A stretch of DNA of 64,000 nt, from positions 16,183 to 80,182 of the forward strand of contig JACCXN010000055.1 of the NCBI GenBank assembly GCA_013696965.1, read 5' to 3'. A model generated the notes under the pieces. That model was not told where the DNA came from and did not search any database. It was given only the letters and a program-made list of their open reading frames with translations. Of this stretch, positions 1-9,119 are shown one piece after another. This stretch comes from Bacteroidota bacterium (GTDB lineage Bacteria; Bacteroidota; Bacteroidia; JACCXN01). How positions within the stretch are numbered: the first letter of the stretch is position 1; each line of letters starts with the position of its first letter. Position numbers and translations under genes: made by a program.

Positions 1-1
1 T

Positions 2-1084
2 GACAGCGTTTCTTCCTTAGGCGATAATGTAATATTTGTTCAAAAATGGCCCTGGACTTTTGGTGCGGATTATCCTTGGTGGAAATATTGGCAAAGACCT
101 GTTCCATCAGTTAAAGAAATGCAAGAAATTCAAAGAAGGGGAACTATAATACAAGCAGCAACTTTTTTGGCTTCTGTAAATAAAACAATTTCTTTTGAAA
201 ACAACAGCATTGAAAATGTGGAAGTACTTGCTGTTTCCCAGGATTACAATAAGGTAAAGTCCTTTGAATTACAAAACGGGCGTTATTTTTCTGAAAATGA
301 ATCTGCAAGTGGAAAAAATATTGCTATTATTGGAAACACTGTTGCAGAAAATCTTTTTTTAAATACCAATCCAATTGGTAAATCCATAAAAATTGCTGGA
401 AATAAATGCATGGTTGTTGGTGTTTTTAGTAAAGAAGGGGAGAGTATGTTCGGTAATTCCATGGATAATCAAGTAATTGTTCCTGTTACTTTCGGAAGGA
501 GTTTTATTGATGTAAAAGATGAAAGTACAAATCCTTTTATTATGGTAAAAGCCATCAATGAAGTGAGTAATGACCAGCTTAAGGACGAATTAACCGGCAT
601 AATGCGTTCGTTAAGAAAATTGAAACCTAAGGTAGAGGATGATTTTGCATTAAATGAAACTAGCCTTATTTCAAATGGTTTTGATCAATTGTTTACTATG
701 GTTAATTTTGCCGGAGGAATTATTGGTTTTTTTTCAATTATAGTAGGTGGTTTTGGGATTGCAAATATTATGTTTGTATCTGTAAAGGAAAGAACAAATA
801 TAATTGGCATTCAAAAATCTCTTGGTGCTAAAAATTCATTTATTCTTTTTCAATTTTTAGCCGAAGCAGTAATCCTCTGTTTAATCGGAGGAATTGCCGG
901 ACTAGCTATTATTTTTAGCGGCACAATCTTTTTTAATTTGCTTTTGGATATGGAAATAGCACTTACAATTAAAAACATAATAATTGGTTTGGGAATATCT
1001 GCCTCAATAGGTTTGATTTCTGGAATAATACCTGCCTATTTTGCATCACGCATGGATCCTGTTGAAGCAATTAGGAGTAATTGA
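2..1084 (+). CDS. ABC transporter permease, MacB/FtsX type (5' partial)
   Basis: C-terminal part of an inner-membrane permease of the MacB family; the reading frame is open to the left edge, so the start lies outside the window. The visible first ~190 residues are the periplasmic MacB-like core domain (motif IGNTVAENLF followed by NPIGKSIKIAG, typical of this domain). Three hydrophobic segments of the FtsX domain follow, with the conserved VKERTNIIGIQKSLGA loop after the first. The C-terminus MDPVEAIRSN is the usual 'P.EALR' ending. Such permeases work with an ATPase and often a periplasmic adaptor in efflux or lipoprotein release; no partner is visible downstream, so the ATPase is probably upstream of the window. 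A hairpin terminator follows. The family is secure; the substrate is unknown. Confidence 0.9.
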   Translation, partial: DSVSSLGDNVIFVQKWPWTFGADYPWWKYWQRPVPSVKEMQEIQRRGTIIQAATFLASVNKTISFENNSIENVEVLAVSQDYNKVKSFELQNGRYFSENESASGKNIAIIGNTVAENLFLNTNPIGKSIKIAGNKCMVVGVFSKEGESMFGNSMDNQVIVPVTFGRSFIDVKDESTNPFIMVKAINEVSNDQLKDELTGIMRSLRKLKPKVEDDFALNETSLISNGFDQLFTMVNFAGGIIGFFSIIVGGFGIANIMFVSVKERTNIIGIQKSLGAKNSFILFQFLAEAVILCLIGGIAGLAIIFSGTIFFNLLLDMEIALTIKNIIIGLGISASIGLISGIIPAYFASRMDPVEAIRSN

Positions 1085-1094
1085 TTTTATTAAA

Positions 1095-1138
1095 AACATT
1101 CAGGCTTTTCTGTAAAAAATGCCTGATTGTTTTTTTTT
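1095..1138 (+). terminator. Rho-independent terminator after the ABC permease
   Basis: An 11-base stem with one mismatch (arms 1095-1105 and 1121-1131, core caggc/gcctg) is followed directly by a run of T. It sits 10 bases after the permease stop codon. Confidence 0.7.
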
Positions 1139-1140
1139 AG

Positions 1141-1314
1141 TTAATGGGCCCTTTTTTGAAATTCAGTAACTTTTCCTTTTTCAAGCTTTTTATCTGGGTC
1201 CTCTCCCTTTACTTTCATTGTATCTTGTTTTCTTTTTGAAGGATTATGTTGTGGCCTTTCCTCCTTTTCCTCACCTTTCATAGGTTTAGCAGTTTGCTTT
1301 TTATTGTTTGCCAT
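1141..1314 (-). CDS. small basic hydrophilic protein, 57 aa
   Basis: A short minus-strand frame starting MANNKKQTAKPMKGEE and ending EFQKRAH. It is almost entirely charged or polar (many Lys, Glu, Gln), with no hydrophobic segment and no recognisable domain. The start is ATG with an AT-rich leader and no Shine-Dalgarno, as for other genes here. It lies alone between the permease terminator and the end of mfd, so it could have its own promoter. Its composition resembles the small stress- or nucleoid-associated basic proteins seen in this phylum, but that is only an analogy. Function unknown; coding status moderately supported by the biased composition. Confidence 0.5.
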   Translation of the reverse strand: MANNKKQTAKPMKGEEKEERPQHNPSKRKQDTMKVKGEDPDKKLEKGKVTEFQKRAH

Positions 1315-1436
1315 AATTTTTATATTTTATTTAATTAGTATAAAACGCAAGCAAAAATCAGGCAGAATATTTATTTATCCGAATAGCTTTTTTTAGAATA
1401 AATCAATTCTGAAAATACAGATGAGAAAAGGTTGAT

Positions 1437-4400
1437 TTAAACTACTTGTTGGGTTTGAACTACAAGTAAGGAAAGAGTTTTAATTGCCTCCTGCACATTG
1501 CTTACATTTTCAAATGCCAGTGATAGTTTATCTATACTCTGTTTCATGCGGCAAGTCCTTGGGTTTTCTTGTACAAATTGCAATACTTTTGTAAAGGCGG
1601 GGGACTGGTAATAGGGAGAATCCTGCTTGGTAATAAAATAACCAATTAGCTTATTGTTTTTTAATACAAGTTTCTCAAATCCTATATCCATTGCAATCCA
1701 TCTTAAACGAAGAACATGCATTAATTCCAAGGTCGATTCAGGAACAGTTCCAAAGCGATCAATCAGATTGTATTCAAATTTTTTAAGATCTTCCTCCTTT
1801 TCAATGTTATCAAGCTCCTTATAAAGACTTAAGCGTTCAGTAATATTAGTTACATATTCATCCGGGATTAGAATTTCTAAATCCGTGTCAACCTGACAAT
1901 CATTGATGTATCTTTTCTTTTTTGACTTTCCAAATTCATCTGAACGTGTTTCTTCAAAAAGTTCTTTAAACTCTTGTTCTTTGAGTTCTTGTATAGCCTC
2001 ATCAAGAATTTTTTTGTACATTTCAAAGCCAATTTCATTGATAAAACCGCTTTGTTCTCCTCCTAATAAATTTCCGGCACCCCGAATATCTAAATCACGC
2101 ATGGCTATATTAAATCCACTGCCCAGTTCTGAAAACTGTTCGATAGCAGTAAGCCTTTTTCTAGCCTCCGGAGTCAATAAAGATAATGGTGGGCAAAGCA
2201 GGTGGCAGAATGCTTTTTTATTAGAGCGCCCAACCCTACCCCTCATTTGATGAAGGTCGCTTAGCCCAAACATATGTGCCTGGTTTATAATAATTGTATT
2301 GGCGTTGGTAATATCAAGTCCTGCCTCAATAATTGTTGTTGAAACCAATACATCCACCTCGCCCTCAATAAAAGAAAGCATTCTTTCTTCAAGCTCCTTT
2401 CCCTCCATTTGTCCGTGAGCGAATAAAACCCTGGCATCCGGAACCAGCCGCTGTATCATTCCCGCTACTTCAGGTAAATTTTCTATCCTATTGTGTACAA
2501 AAAACACTTGGCCGTCACGAGAAATTTCAAAGCTTATTGCATCTCTAATTGTTTCTTCATTAAAAGTATGTAATTCAGTTTGAACCGGATAGCGATTAGG
2601 CGGGGGGGTATTAATCACAGATAAATCCCTTGCTCCCATTAATGAAAATTGAAGCGTGCGAGGTATAGGAGTTGCTGTTAAGGTAAGGGTATCAACAGTT
2701 TCTCTCATAGTTTTTAACTTGTCTTTAACTGCAACTCCAAATTTTTGTTCCTCATCTATTATTAGTAAACCCAAATCTTTGAATTTTACATCCTTACCTG
2801 CAATTCTATGGGTTCCAATTAAAATATCAATCTCTCCTTTTTCAAGTTTTTGCAATGTTTCCTTTTGTTGTTTTGCTGTCCTGAATCTATTTATATATTC
2901 AATGTTGCAAGGAAAGTCTTTTAACCTTTCACGAAAAGTTTTATAATGCTGAAGTGCAAGTATGGTAGTTGGTACTAAAATAGCTACTTGCTTTGAGTCA
3001 GTTACAGCCTTAAATGCCGCCCGAATAGCTATTTCTGTTTTTCCAAAACCCACATCACCACATATTAACCTGTCCATAGGAATAGTTGATTCCATATCTC
3101 TTTTTACGTCCATAGTGGATTTAATCTGATCTGGAGTGTCTTCGTAAATGAAAGACGCTTCCAATTCGTTTTGAAGGTAGGTGTCGGGTGTAAAAGCAAA
3201 TCCCTTTTTTGTCCTTCTTTTAGCATACAATTTAATGAGATCGAAAGCAATTTCCTTTACCTTTTTCTTTGTCTTTTGCTTTAAAGTTGCCCATGCACCC
3301 GAACCCAATTTGTTTAATTTTGGTTCAGTTCCCTCTTTCCCGGAATATTTGGCTATCCGATGAAGAGAATGTATACTTACATATAAAATGTCATTGTCCT
3401 TATAAACAAGTCTTATTGCTTCCTGCATTTTGCCATTCACCTCAAGTTTTTCCAGCCCGGCAAATCGACCAACTCCATGATCTATATGAGTAACAAAATC
3501 TCCCTGATTAAGACCATAAATCTCTTTAAGAGTAATTGCTTCATTTTTTTTATAGGTACTGCTTTTTAATCGGAAACGATGGTATCTTTCAAAAATCTGA
3601 TGATCTGTATAACAGGCTAAACCTAAATCATTGTCAATAAAACCTTCCTGGACAGATAATAATATTGGGGTAAAATTAAAATCATTTTCTACTTTTTTGC
3701 TAGCTTTTAAATCCTCAAAAATTGTATAAATTCTTTCTGTCTGCTTTGCTGTATCTGCAAAAATTATATTTTTATAGTTCTTTTTACTATTGCTGTGTAG
3801 GTTTTCTATAAGCAATTCAAAATTCTTGTTGAAAACTGGCTGGGGCTTACAATTGTATTGGATTTTAAGAGCTTCCGGGAAATAAAACCGTGTTCCAAAT
3901 TCAATTGTTGTACATTTTAAACATTCACTGGCAAAACTTTCTGCAGAAGTAAATAACTCAGAGGGGGGTAAGTGTTTTAAGGGAGAATTAAGTCCGGTGA
4001 AAGCCTGCTCTGAAAGTTCATATTGTTTCTGGAGTAAATCTTTGGATAGGTGATAATCTTTAAGCCACAAAATCGTGTTTTTGTCCTGGCCCAAGCCCTC
4101 TGAAAGATATTCCAGAAAAGTTGTCCGGCTCTCCTGGAGAAGCTTTTCCTGAACATTGGGAATTATAACAATGCGTTCATGGTTTTTAATGGAAAGTTGG
4201 TCCACTGTATCAAAGGAACGAATCGTTTCTACTTCATTTCCAAAAAATTCAATACGGTAGGGGTTATCATTGGAAAAGGAAAAAACATCCACTATGCCAC
4301 CTCTTATCGAAAATTGGCCTGGTTCTAGCACATAATCAACCCGTTCAAAATGGTATTCCGTAAAAAGTTCATTTAAAAATTCAAGGGATAGTTGGCTTGC

Positions 4401-4841
4401 CCTGCTTATTTCAAAGGTATTACTCTCAAGATGTTTTTTGGTGACAACTTTTTCAGTAAGTGCCTCTGGATAGGTTACAATTATAAATCTTTTTTTTGCC
4501 TTATTTATCCTGTTAAGTACTTCAGCCCTTAATAAAATATTTGCATTGTCTGTACTTTCAACCTGGTAGGCTTTTCGGTACGATGAAGGAAAAAATACTA
4601 CCGTTTGTTCTCCTAAAATATTTTCAAGATCATTTAAACAGTAAGCAGCTTCCTCCTTACTGTTTAATAAAACAAGATGATTTTTTTCTGATTTTTTAAA
4701 AACACTTGAAATTGCAAAGGCTGATACAGAACCAGTAATACCGGTTAAATGAAGATGATTTCTGCCCGTTTTAATTCCCTCTGCTATGCTTTGAGTTCGT
4801 GTGTCGTTGTAATAAATTCCTATTAATTCCTCTATTCCCAT
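1437..4841 (-). CDS. mfd: transcription-repair coupling factor Mfd
   Basis: Mfd removes RNA polymerase stalled at DNA lesions using ATP and recruits UvrA for nucleotide excision repair. The 1134-residue length matches the family. Order of domains: N-terminal UvrB-like region (about residues 1-350), RNA-polymerase-interacting CarD-like domain (about 445-545, motif GDFVTHIDHGVGRFAGLEKL), then the translocase with Walker A GDVGFGKTE at about 595, DEEQ box at 696-699 and the following TATPIPRTL motif. Next come helicase C with QMRGRVGRS and a C-terminal TRCF domain. Start ATG at 4841. A CAAATCTA sequence at 4864-4871 is the reverse complement of a TAnnTTTG -7 element and fits a short leader. It appears monocistronic. 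Function is secure. Confidence 0.97.
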   Translation of the reverse strand: MGIEELIGIYYNDTRTQSIAEGIKTGRNHLHLTGITGSVSAFAISSVFKKSEKNHLVLLNSKEEAAYCLNDLENILGEQTVVFFPSSYRKAYQVESTDNANILLRAEVLNRINKAKKRFIIVTYPEALTEKVVTKKHLESNTFEISRASQLSLEFLNELFTEYHFERVDYVLEPGQFSIRGGIVDVFSFSNDNPYRIEFFGNEVETIRSFDTVDQLSIKNHERIVIIPNVQEKLLQESRTTFLEYLSEGLGQDKNTILWLKDYHLSKDLLQKQYELSEQAFTGLNSPLKHLPPSELFTSAESFASECLKCTTIEFGTRFYFPEALKIQYNCKPQPVFNKNFELLIENLHSNSKKNYKNIIFADTAKQTERIYTIFEDLKASKKVENDFNFTPILLSVQEGFIDNDLGLACYTDHQIFERYHRFRLKSSTYKKNEAITLKEIYGLNQGDFVTHIDHGVGRFAGLEKLEVNGKMQEAIRLVYKDNDILYVSIHSLHRIAKYSGKEGTEPKLNKLGSGAWATLKQKTKKKVKEIAFDLIKLYAKRRTKKGFAFTPDTYLQNELEASFIYEDTPDQIKSTMDVKRDMESTIPMDRLICGDVGFGKTEIAIRAAFKAVTDSKQVAILVPTTILALQHYKTFRERLKDFPCNIEYINRFRTAKQQKETLQKLEKGEIDILIGTHRIAGKDVKFKDLGLLIIDEEQKFGVAVKDKLKTMRETVDTLTLTATPIPRTLQFSLMGARDLSVINTPPPNRYPVQTELHTFNEETIRDAISFEISRDGQVFFVHNRIENLPEVAGMIQRLVPDARVLFAHGQMEGKELEERMLSFIEGEVDVLVSTTIIEAGLDITNANTIIINQAHMFGLSDLHQMRGRVGRSNKKAFCHLLCPPLSLLTPEARKRLTAIEQFSELGSGFNIAMRDLDIRGAGNLLGGEQSGFINEIGFEMYKKILDEAIQELKEQEFKELFEETRSDEFGKSKKKRYINDCQVDTDLEILIPDEYVTNITERLSLYKELDNIEKEEDLKKFEYNLIDRFGTVPESTLELMHVLRLRWIAMDIGFEKLVLKNNKLIGYFITKQDSPYYQSPAFTKVLQFVQENPRTCRMKQSIDKLSLAFENVSNVQEAIKTLSLLVVQTQQVV

Positions 4842-4863
4842 TATCTTAATTGCTCATTCTTTG

Positions 4864-4871
4864 CAAATCTA
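4864..4871 (-). promoter_or_regulatory. candidate -7 element of the mfd promoter
   Basis: Reads TAGATTTG on the minus strand, a match to the Bacteroidota TAnnTTTG element, 23 bases upstream of the mfd start codon. No TTG element at the expected spacing was seen, so this rests on one half of the promoter. Confidence 0.4.
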
Positions 4872-5093
4872 TATATAATAACGAAAGTAAATTTTTTTAT
4901 GGTGTGGAAAGGGTATAAGTTTTAAAAGAATGTTTTTTGATTTAGATATAAAAGCAACCTTTTATTCAAAGAATGGGTGTTTATTCAATGTTGGTTTTTG
5001 CTTATTAAAGTTTAGGAAAATTACAATTGGAAAAACATTCAGAATTAATTGCCCATAGAAAAAATCAAGCATTTATTTAAAGTTAAATTAGCT

Positions 5094-6179
5094 TTAAATG
5101 TTTTCTTGTTTTTTCATTCCTCTAATATAAATAGATGATCTAGCCTCTTCTTTGGCCTTTATATGAGAATGGATTTGCATAAATTCCTCTGCTTTTTCAA
5201 CCATTTCGGTTGACCCAATAAAATAGGGTATACGTTGATGAATTTCAACGGGTTGAATATCAAGGACACGGTTAAAACCATCCGTTGCTTTGCCTCCTGC
5301 TTGCTCTGCAATAAAAGCAAGAGGATTGCATTCGTAAAGTAACCTTAGTTTCCCATTAGGTGCGCTTGCTGTGGAAGGATAAATAAAGATCCCTCCTTTT
5401 ATCATATTTCTATGAAAATCAGCAACAAGCGAACCAATATACCTTAGCGAATAGGGGCGTTTAGTAGCAATGTCTTCTTGCTGGCAATATTTTATATATG
5501 CTTTTACACCATCAGGAAAATGAACAAAATTCCCTTGATTTATTGAATAAGTATTCCCACCCGTTGGAATTTTCATATCTGGATGAGATAAACAAAATTC
5601 TCCAATGGATGGATCAAGGGTAAATCCATTAACTCCGTTTCCTGTAGTATATACAAGCATTGTAGAGGATCCGTAAATTATATAACCCGCTGCCACATGA
5701 TTGGTGCCTTTTTGCAAAAAGTCATTAGGCACTCCCGGGCATCCATTCTCCGAAGTTCTTCTATATATGCTGAAAATTGTTCCAATAGAAACATTTACAT
5801 CGATGTTCGATGAACCATCAAGGGGATCTATCGCTACAACATATTTGGCATTTTTTGATACATCTCCATCAATTGGAACAATGTCTTCCTGTTCCTCGGA
5901 TGCTACTGCACAACATTCACCTCCTGCACGCAAGGCAGCCATGAATTGTTCATCAGCAAAAACATCAAGTTTTTTTACATGCTCTCCCTGAACATTTGTT
6001 AAACCAGCTTCTCCTAAAATGTCTACCAAGCCTGCTTTATTTACCTCCCGGTTTACAATTTTAGCCGCAATGCCAATATCTCTCAGTAATCTGGATAATT
6101 CACCTTTTGAATTTGGATACTCATTCTGGCGTTCTATAATAAACTGCCCCAGCGTTACCATGCGAATTTTATTGCTCAT
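5094..6179 (-). CDS. fbp: fructose-1,6-bisphosphatase, class I
   Basis: Cytoplasmic Mg-dependent enzyme converting fructose 1,6-bisphosphate to fructose 6-phosphate in gluconeogenesis. The class I signature is clear: the metal-binding block [20 protein letters not shown] in the middle, and the substrate-binding [19 protein letters not shown] near the C-terminus. At 361 residues it is slightly longer than the common ~335 because of a charged C-terminal tail ([20 protein letters not shown]). Start ATG at 6179; CAAATATA at 6216-6223 (TATATTTG on the minus strand) is a good -7 element upstream. It is separated from mfd by 252 AT-rich bases and is probably transcribed alone. Function secure. Confidence 0.97.
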   Translation of the reverse strand: MSNKIRMVTLGQFIIERQNEYPNSKGELSRLLRDIGIAAKIVNREVNKAGLVDILGEAGLTNVQGEHVKKLDVFADEQFMAALRAGGECCAVASEEQEDIVPIDGDVSKNAKYVVAIDPLDGSSNIDVNVSIGTIFSIYRRTSENGCPGVPNDFLQKGTNHVAAGYIIYGSSTMLVYTTGNGVNGFTLDPSIGEFCLSHPDMKIPTGGNTYSINQGNFVHFPDGVKAYIKYCQQEDIATKRPYSLRYIGSLVADFHRNMIKGGIFIYPSTASAPNGKLRLLYECNPLAFIAEQAGGKATDGFNRVLDIQPVEIHQRIPYFIGSTEMVEKAEEFMQIHSHIKAKEEARSSIYIRGMKKQENI

Positions 6180-6215
6180 TGAATCTTGTTTTAGCTACAA
6201 TAGTTAAATATTATA

Positions 6216-6223
6216 CAAATATA
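6216..6223 (-). promoter_or_regulatory. candidate -7 element of the fbp promoter
   Basis: TATATTTG on the minus strand, an exact TAnnTTTG match 37 bases before the fbp start codon. A TTG element at standard spacing was not found. Confidence 0.4.
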
Positions 6224-6362
6224 AGGGAAGATAAACTATTTTTACTGTTTATTTTAATTTTTTTTGCTCTATTAGTAGTATGTATAAGCCTTTTACTAGA
6301 ATAGGATATTGCTTTTTATGTTTAAAAAACTTTCAAACCTTAATAAATAAACTTTCCGTTCA

Positions 6363-7424
6363 ATGCTATCTCCCAGCGAAAATAAAAGATACAACAGACA
6401 TTTGATTCTTCCTGTAATTGGATTAAAGGGTCAGTTGAAACTTAAAGAGGCTAAAATCCTCATGGTTGGAGCTGGCGGTCTTGGTTGTCCAGTGCTTCAA
6501 TATTTAACGGCTGCAGGAGTAGGTAATATTGGAATTGTTGATAATGATATTGTAGATGAATCCAATTTACAAAGACAAATATTATTTACTCCAGGCGATA
6601 TAGGAAAATCAAAAGCAGTTGCCGCTAAAGACATTTTGATTAATCAAAACCCACACATAAATATTTATGCTTTTAATGAATTCATCAATGTTGATAACGC
6701 CATTTCACTAATTTCCCAATTTGATATTATTATTGATGGCACTGATAATTTCAATTCCAGGTATTTAATTAACGATGCTTGTATAATTGCTGATAAACCA
6801 TTGGTTTTTGGATCTATTCACCAATTTGAAGGACAAATGAGCGTGTTCAATTATAAAAATGGGCCAACATACCGGTGTTTGTACCCTGAAGTTCCACAAC
6901 TGGGAAATGATTGTTCTCAAGCAGGTGTAATTGGAGTACTTCCTGGAATTATTGGAACTTTAATGGCGAATGAAGCCATTAAAATGATTGTAGAAATTGG
7001 TGAAATTCAATCTGGAAAATTGTTTGTTATCAATGCCCTTGATTTGCAGATTCAGGTACTTGAATTTACCAGAAGTTCTCTTGCCAAAGTTACTCAGTTG
7101 GGTAACTATAATCATACATGTGAAACAGCCCAAGTTAAAGAAATTACTGTTGCACAATTAAAAGTAAAAATAACCTCAGGAGAAGATTTTCAGCTTTTGG
7201 ATTTGAGGGAAATATATGAACAGCAGAATAGATTACCAAAAAGCGAATCCCTTTCTTTTGGAGAAATTATGCAGGAATATAAAAAAATCAAAACACATGT
7301 TCCTGTTATACTATTTTGCAAGCAAGGGAACAGAAGTAAAATTGCCATAATGAATTTGCAAGAAAAATTTGGCTTTGATAATCTTCATAACCTGGAAGGT
7401 GGCGCAGATGCCTGGAAAGAATAA
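6363..7424 (+). CDS. MoeB/ThiF/HesA-family adenylyltransferase fused to rhodanese
   Basis: E1-like enzyme that adenylates the C-terminal glycine of a small sulfur-carrier protein (MoaD or ThiS type) for molybdopterin or thiamine synthesis. The N-terminal ~245 residues hold the Rossmann ATP site VGAGGLGCPVLQYL (Gly-rich loop near residues 36-41), the substrate motif DGTDNFNSRYLIND, and NDCSQAGVIGVLPG with Cys184 in the position of the reactive or crossover-loop cysteine. The last ~100 residues are a rhodanese domain with active-site loop CKQGNRS (Cys319) and the terminal GGADAW. I do not see the two CxxC zinc pairs of classical MoeB. No molybdopterin or thiamine gene lies next to it, so MoeB versus ThiF cannot be decided; the rhodanese fusion is common in this phylum. 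Confidence 0.88.
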   Translation: MLSPSENKRYNRHLILPVIGLKGQLKLKEAKILMVGAGGLGCPVLQYLTAAGVGNIGIVDNDIVDESNLQRQILFTPGDIGKSKAVAAKDILINQNPHINIYAFNEFINVDNAISLISQFDIIIDGTDNFNSRYLINDACIIADKPLVFGSIHQFEGQMSVFNYKNGPTYRCLYPEVPQLGNDCSQAGVIGVLPGIIGTLMANEAIKMIVEIGEIQSGKLFVINALDLQIQVLEFTRSSLAKVTQLGNYNHTCETAQVKEITVAQLKVKITSGEDFQLLDLREIYEQQNRLPKSESLSFGEIMQEYKKIKTHVPVILFCKQGNRSKIAIMNLQEKFGFDNLHNLEGGADAWKE

Positions 7425-7558
7425 TTTCAGATAATCCATTTGCAAGCGTAAACCTCGTTTTTTAATTCTGCAAACCTTTATTGTTGACTTTGCAAATGCA
7501 ATCTTTTTTGCGGTTTACTCTTATTTTTTTTTGTAAAATTTATAGACTAATTATTTAC

Positions 7559-8329
7559 TTACGAATATCCTTCAATTACATTGCTTTTTTTAACAACATC
7601 AGCAATGGGTTTAAGTGCAGAAATATTGTTCTCAAAGGCAGTTCCTATTACAATTATGTCAGCCCCTGCAAGGCATGCTTCATAAGCCTGTTCTGGTGTT
7701 TTTATACCACCTCCAACTATCAAAGGAACAGTAATGAATTCTTTGGTTTTTAAAATCATTGCAGAACTTATGGGTTTAAGTGCACCACTACCTGTTTCAA
7801 GGTAAATAAGTTTCATGCCCAATTGTTCCCCGGCAAGTGCGGTACATGCTGCAATTTCAGGTTTGTCATACGGAACCGGAGTAGTGTTGCTTATATAGGT
7901 AACGGTAGTTGTTTTTCCACTGTCAACCAAAATATATCCGGTAGGTAAAATTTCAAGCCCACTTGCCTTTAAAATTGGTGCAGCAGCTACATGTTGCCCA
8001 ATTAATAATTCAGGATTTCTACCTGAAATCAAGGATAAAAGGAGAATTCCATCTGCATTTTTATTAACCTGTACCGGACTTCCTGGAAATAAAATTACAG
8101 GAAGTCTGGAATGTGCTTTAATGGCTACTAATTTTTCTTCGAAATCAGAATTTACCATCAAACTTCCTCCTACAAATATTAAATCGGCTCCATTTTCTGC
8201 AATTGTTTTTACAAGGAGCGGAATTGATAAAAGATCCTGCTTATCCGGATCGATCAAAACAGCAAGTAATTTTTTGCCTTTTTTCTTGTTTTCAAGAATT
8301 AAACTATAGATGTTTTTGTTGGATAGCAT
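7559..8329 (-). CDS. geranylgeranylglyceryl phosphate synthase-family protein
   Basis: A TIM-barrel prenyltransferase homologue of archaeal GGGP synthase and bacterial PcrB, which attach a prenyl chain to glycerol 1-phosphate. Visible marks are the N-terminal VLIDPDKQD, then DLIFVGGSLM, the YLETGSGA motif and the phosphate-binding VGGGIKTPEQA followed by GADIIVIGTAFE. The frame is open further upstream, but ATG at 8329 (protein begins MLSNKNIYSLILENKKKGKK) fits the family's N-terminus and leaves one base after the upstream gene's stop codon. The longer alternative starting at 8395 would overlap that gene by 65 bases. It probably forms an operon with the phosphopantetheinyl transferase. The natural product in Bacteroidota is not established; prenyl chain length cannot be read here. 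Confidence 0.85.
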   Translation of the reverse strand: MLSNKNIYSLILENKKKGKKLLAVLIDPDKQDLLSIPLLVKTIAENGADLIFVGGSLMVNSDFEEKLVAIKAHSRLPVILFPGSPVQVNKNADGILLLSLISGRNPELLIGQHVAAAPILKASGLEILPTGYILVDSGKTTTVTYISNTTPVPYDKPEIAACTALAGEQLGMKLIYLETGSGALKPISSAMILKTKEFITVPLIVGGGIKTPEQAYEACLAGADIIVIGTAFENNISALKPIADVVKKSNVIEGYS

Positions 8330-8330
8330 G

Positions 8331-8984
8331 CTAAATGTTTTGTAAATTAATCTCTTCCAATACATAAACCAAAATATGGCCCTGTATTTTTTCATAATTT
8401 AAAAGGTAATTTTTTTTAACATTTCCTTTTATTATTCTTCCTTCAATTGTTCCAGATTTCTTAAATTTAAATGGGGGTATAAATAAATTCTCTTTAAATG
8501 TAAGTTCTTTTTCACCATATACCTTATATAATGATTCTTTTGCTCCCCAATAAACGAGTAGTTTTTCGAAATCCCCAGAATTTTGAATGTCTGATAATTC
8601 AATTAGGCTTAAAAATTTATTTTTTATTCTTTCTACTTTAGGATTTGCTTTTTCAATATCAACTCCGGTTTCCTCCTTTTCATTAATAATTAAAGACACA
8701 AAACTTTCAGTATGGGATATTGATATTTTTAATGTCGAGTCTTTTAAATAGGGTTTTCCTGTTTTTGAATACAGAATTTGAAATCCTTTGCCTAACATTT
8801 TTTTAAGTAATACTCGTACTGAAAGCCATTGTATTTTTTTTGTTTCAAGATTTATCTGCTCTAGCTGTTGCAATTCAATAGAGGATAGGTTGATTTCCGA
8901 AATTAAATCTGCTCTGGTTTCTGTAATTTCCCATAACCCAATATTTAGGCAGGAATTAATATTGTTAATTGAATATAAACTCAT
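8331..8984 (-). CDS. 4'-phosphopantetheinyl transferase superfamily protein
   Basis: Transfers phosphopantetheine from CoA to a serine of a carrier protein. At 217 residues it has Sfp-type rather than AcpS-type size. Visible motifs are ISHTESFVSL, the Mg-binding VDIEK block, and WGAKESLYKVYGEKELTFKE, which carries the conserved WxxKES...K signature. The stop codon lies one base before the predicted start of the downstream GGGP synthase gene, so the two are almost certainly co-transcribed. No carrier-protein or polyketide gene is adjacent, so the target (fatty acid ACP or a specialised carrier) is unknown. Confidence 0.88.
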   Translation of the reverse strand: MSLYSINNINSCLNIGLWEITETRADLISEINLSSIELQQLEQINLETKKIQWLSVRVLLKKMLGKGFQILYSKTGKPYLKDSTLKISISHTESFVSLIINEKEETGVDIEKANPKVERIKNKFLSLIELSDIQNSGDFEKLLVYWGAKESLYKVYGEKELTFKENLFIPPFKFKKSGTIEGRIIKGNVKKNYLLNYEKIQGHILVYVLEEINLQNI

Positions 8985-9054
8985 TGCCTAAAAGTTTTCC
9001 ATAAACAATGAAATGGATATCTTGTGAAAAACAAGCATAAATTATAGCGATTAG

Positions 9055-9085
9055 TTGTTAAAAAGTTAAATTCTTGGTAAATTTG
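9055..9085 (+). promoter_or_regulatory. promoter of ahcY
   Basis: TTG at 9055-9057, a 20-base spacer, then TAAATTTG at 9078-9085, matching both elements of the Bacteroidota housekeeping promoter. Transcription would start about 30 bases before the ATG. Confidence 0.65.
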
Positions 9086-9119
9086 CCCCTTTCATCAATT
9101 AAAAACAAATTTATTTCTA

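Noticed and set aside
8330..8395. Longer start for the GGGP synthase gene
   Set aside because: The extra 22 residues would overlap the upstream PPTase gene by 65 bases and do not resemble the family N-terminus.
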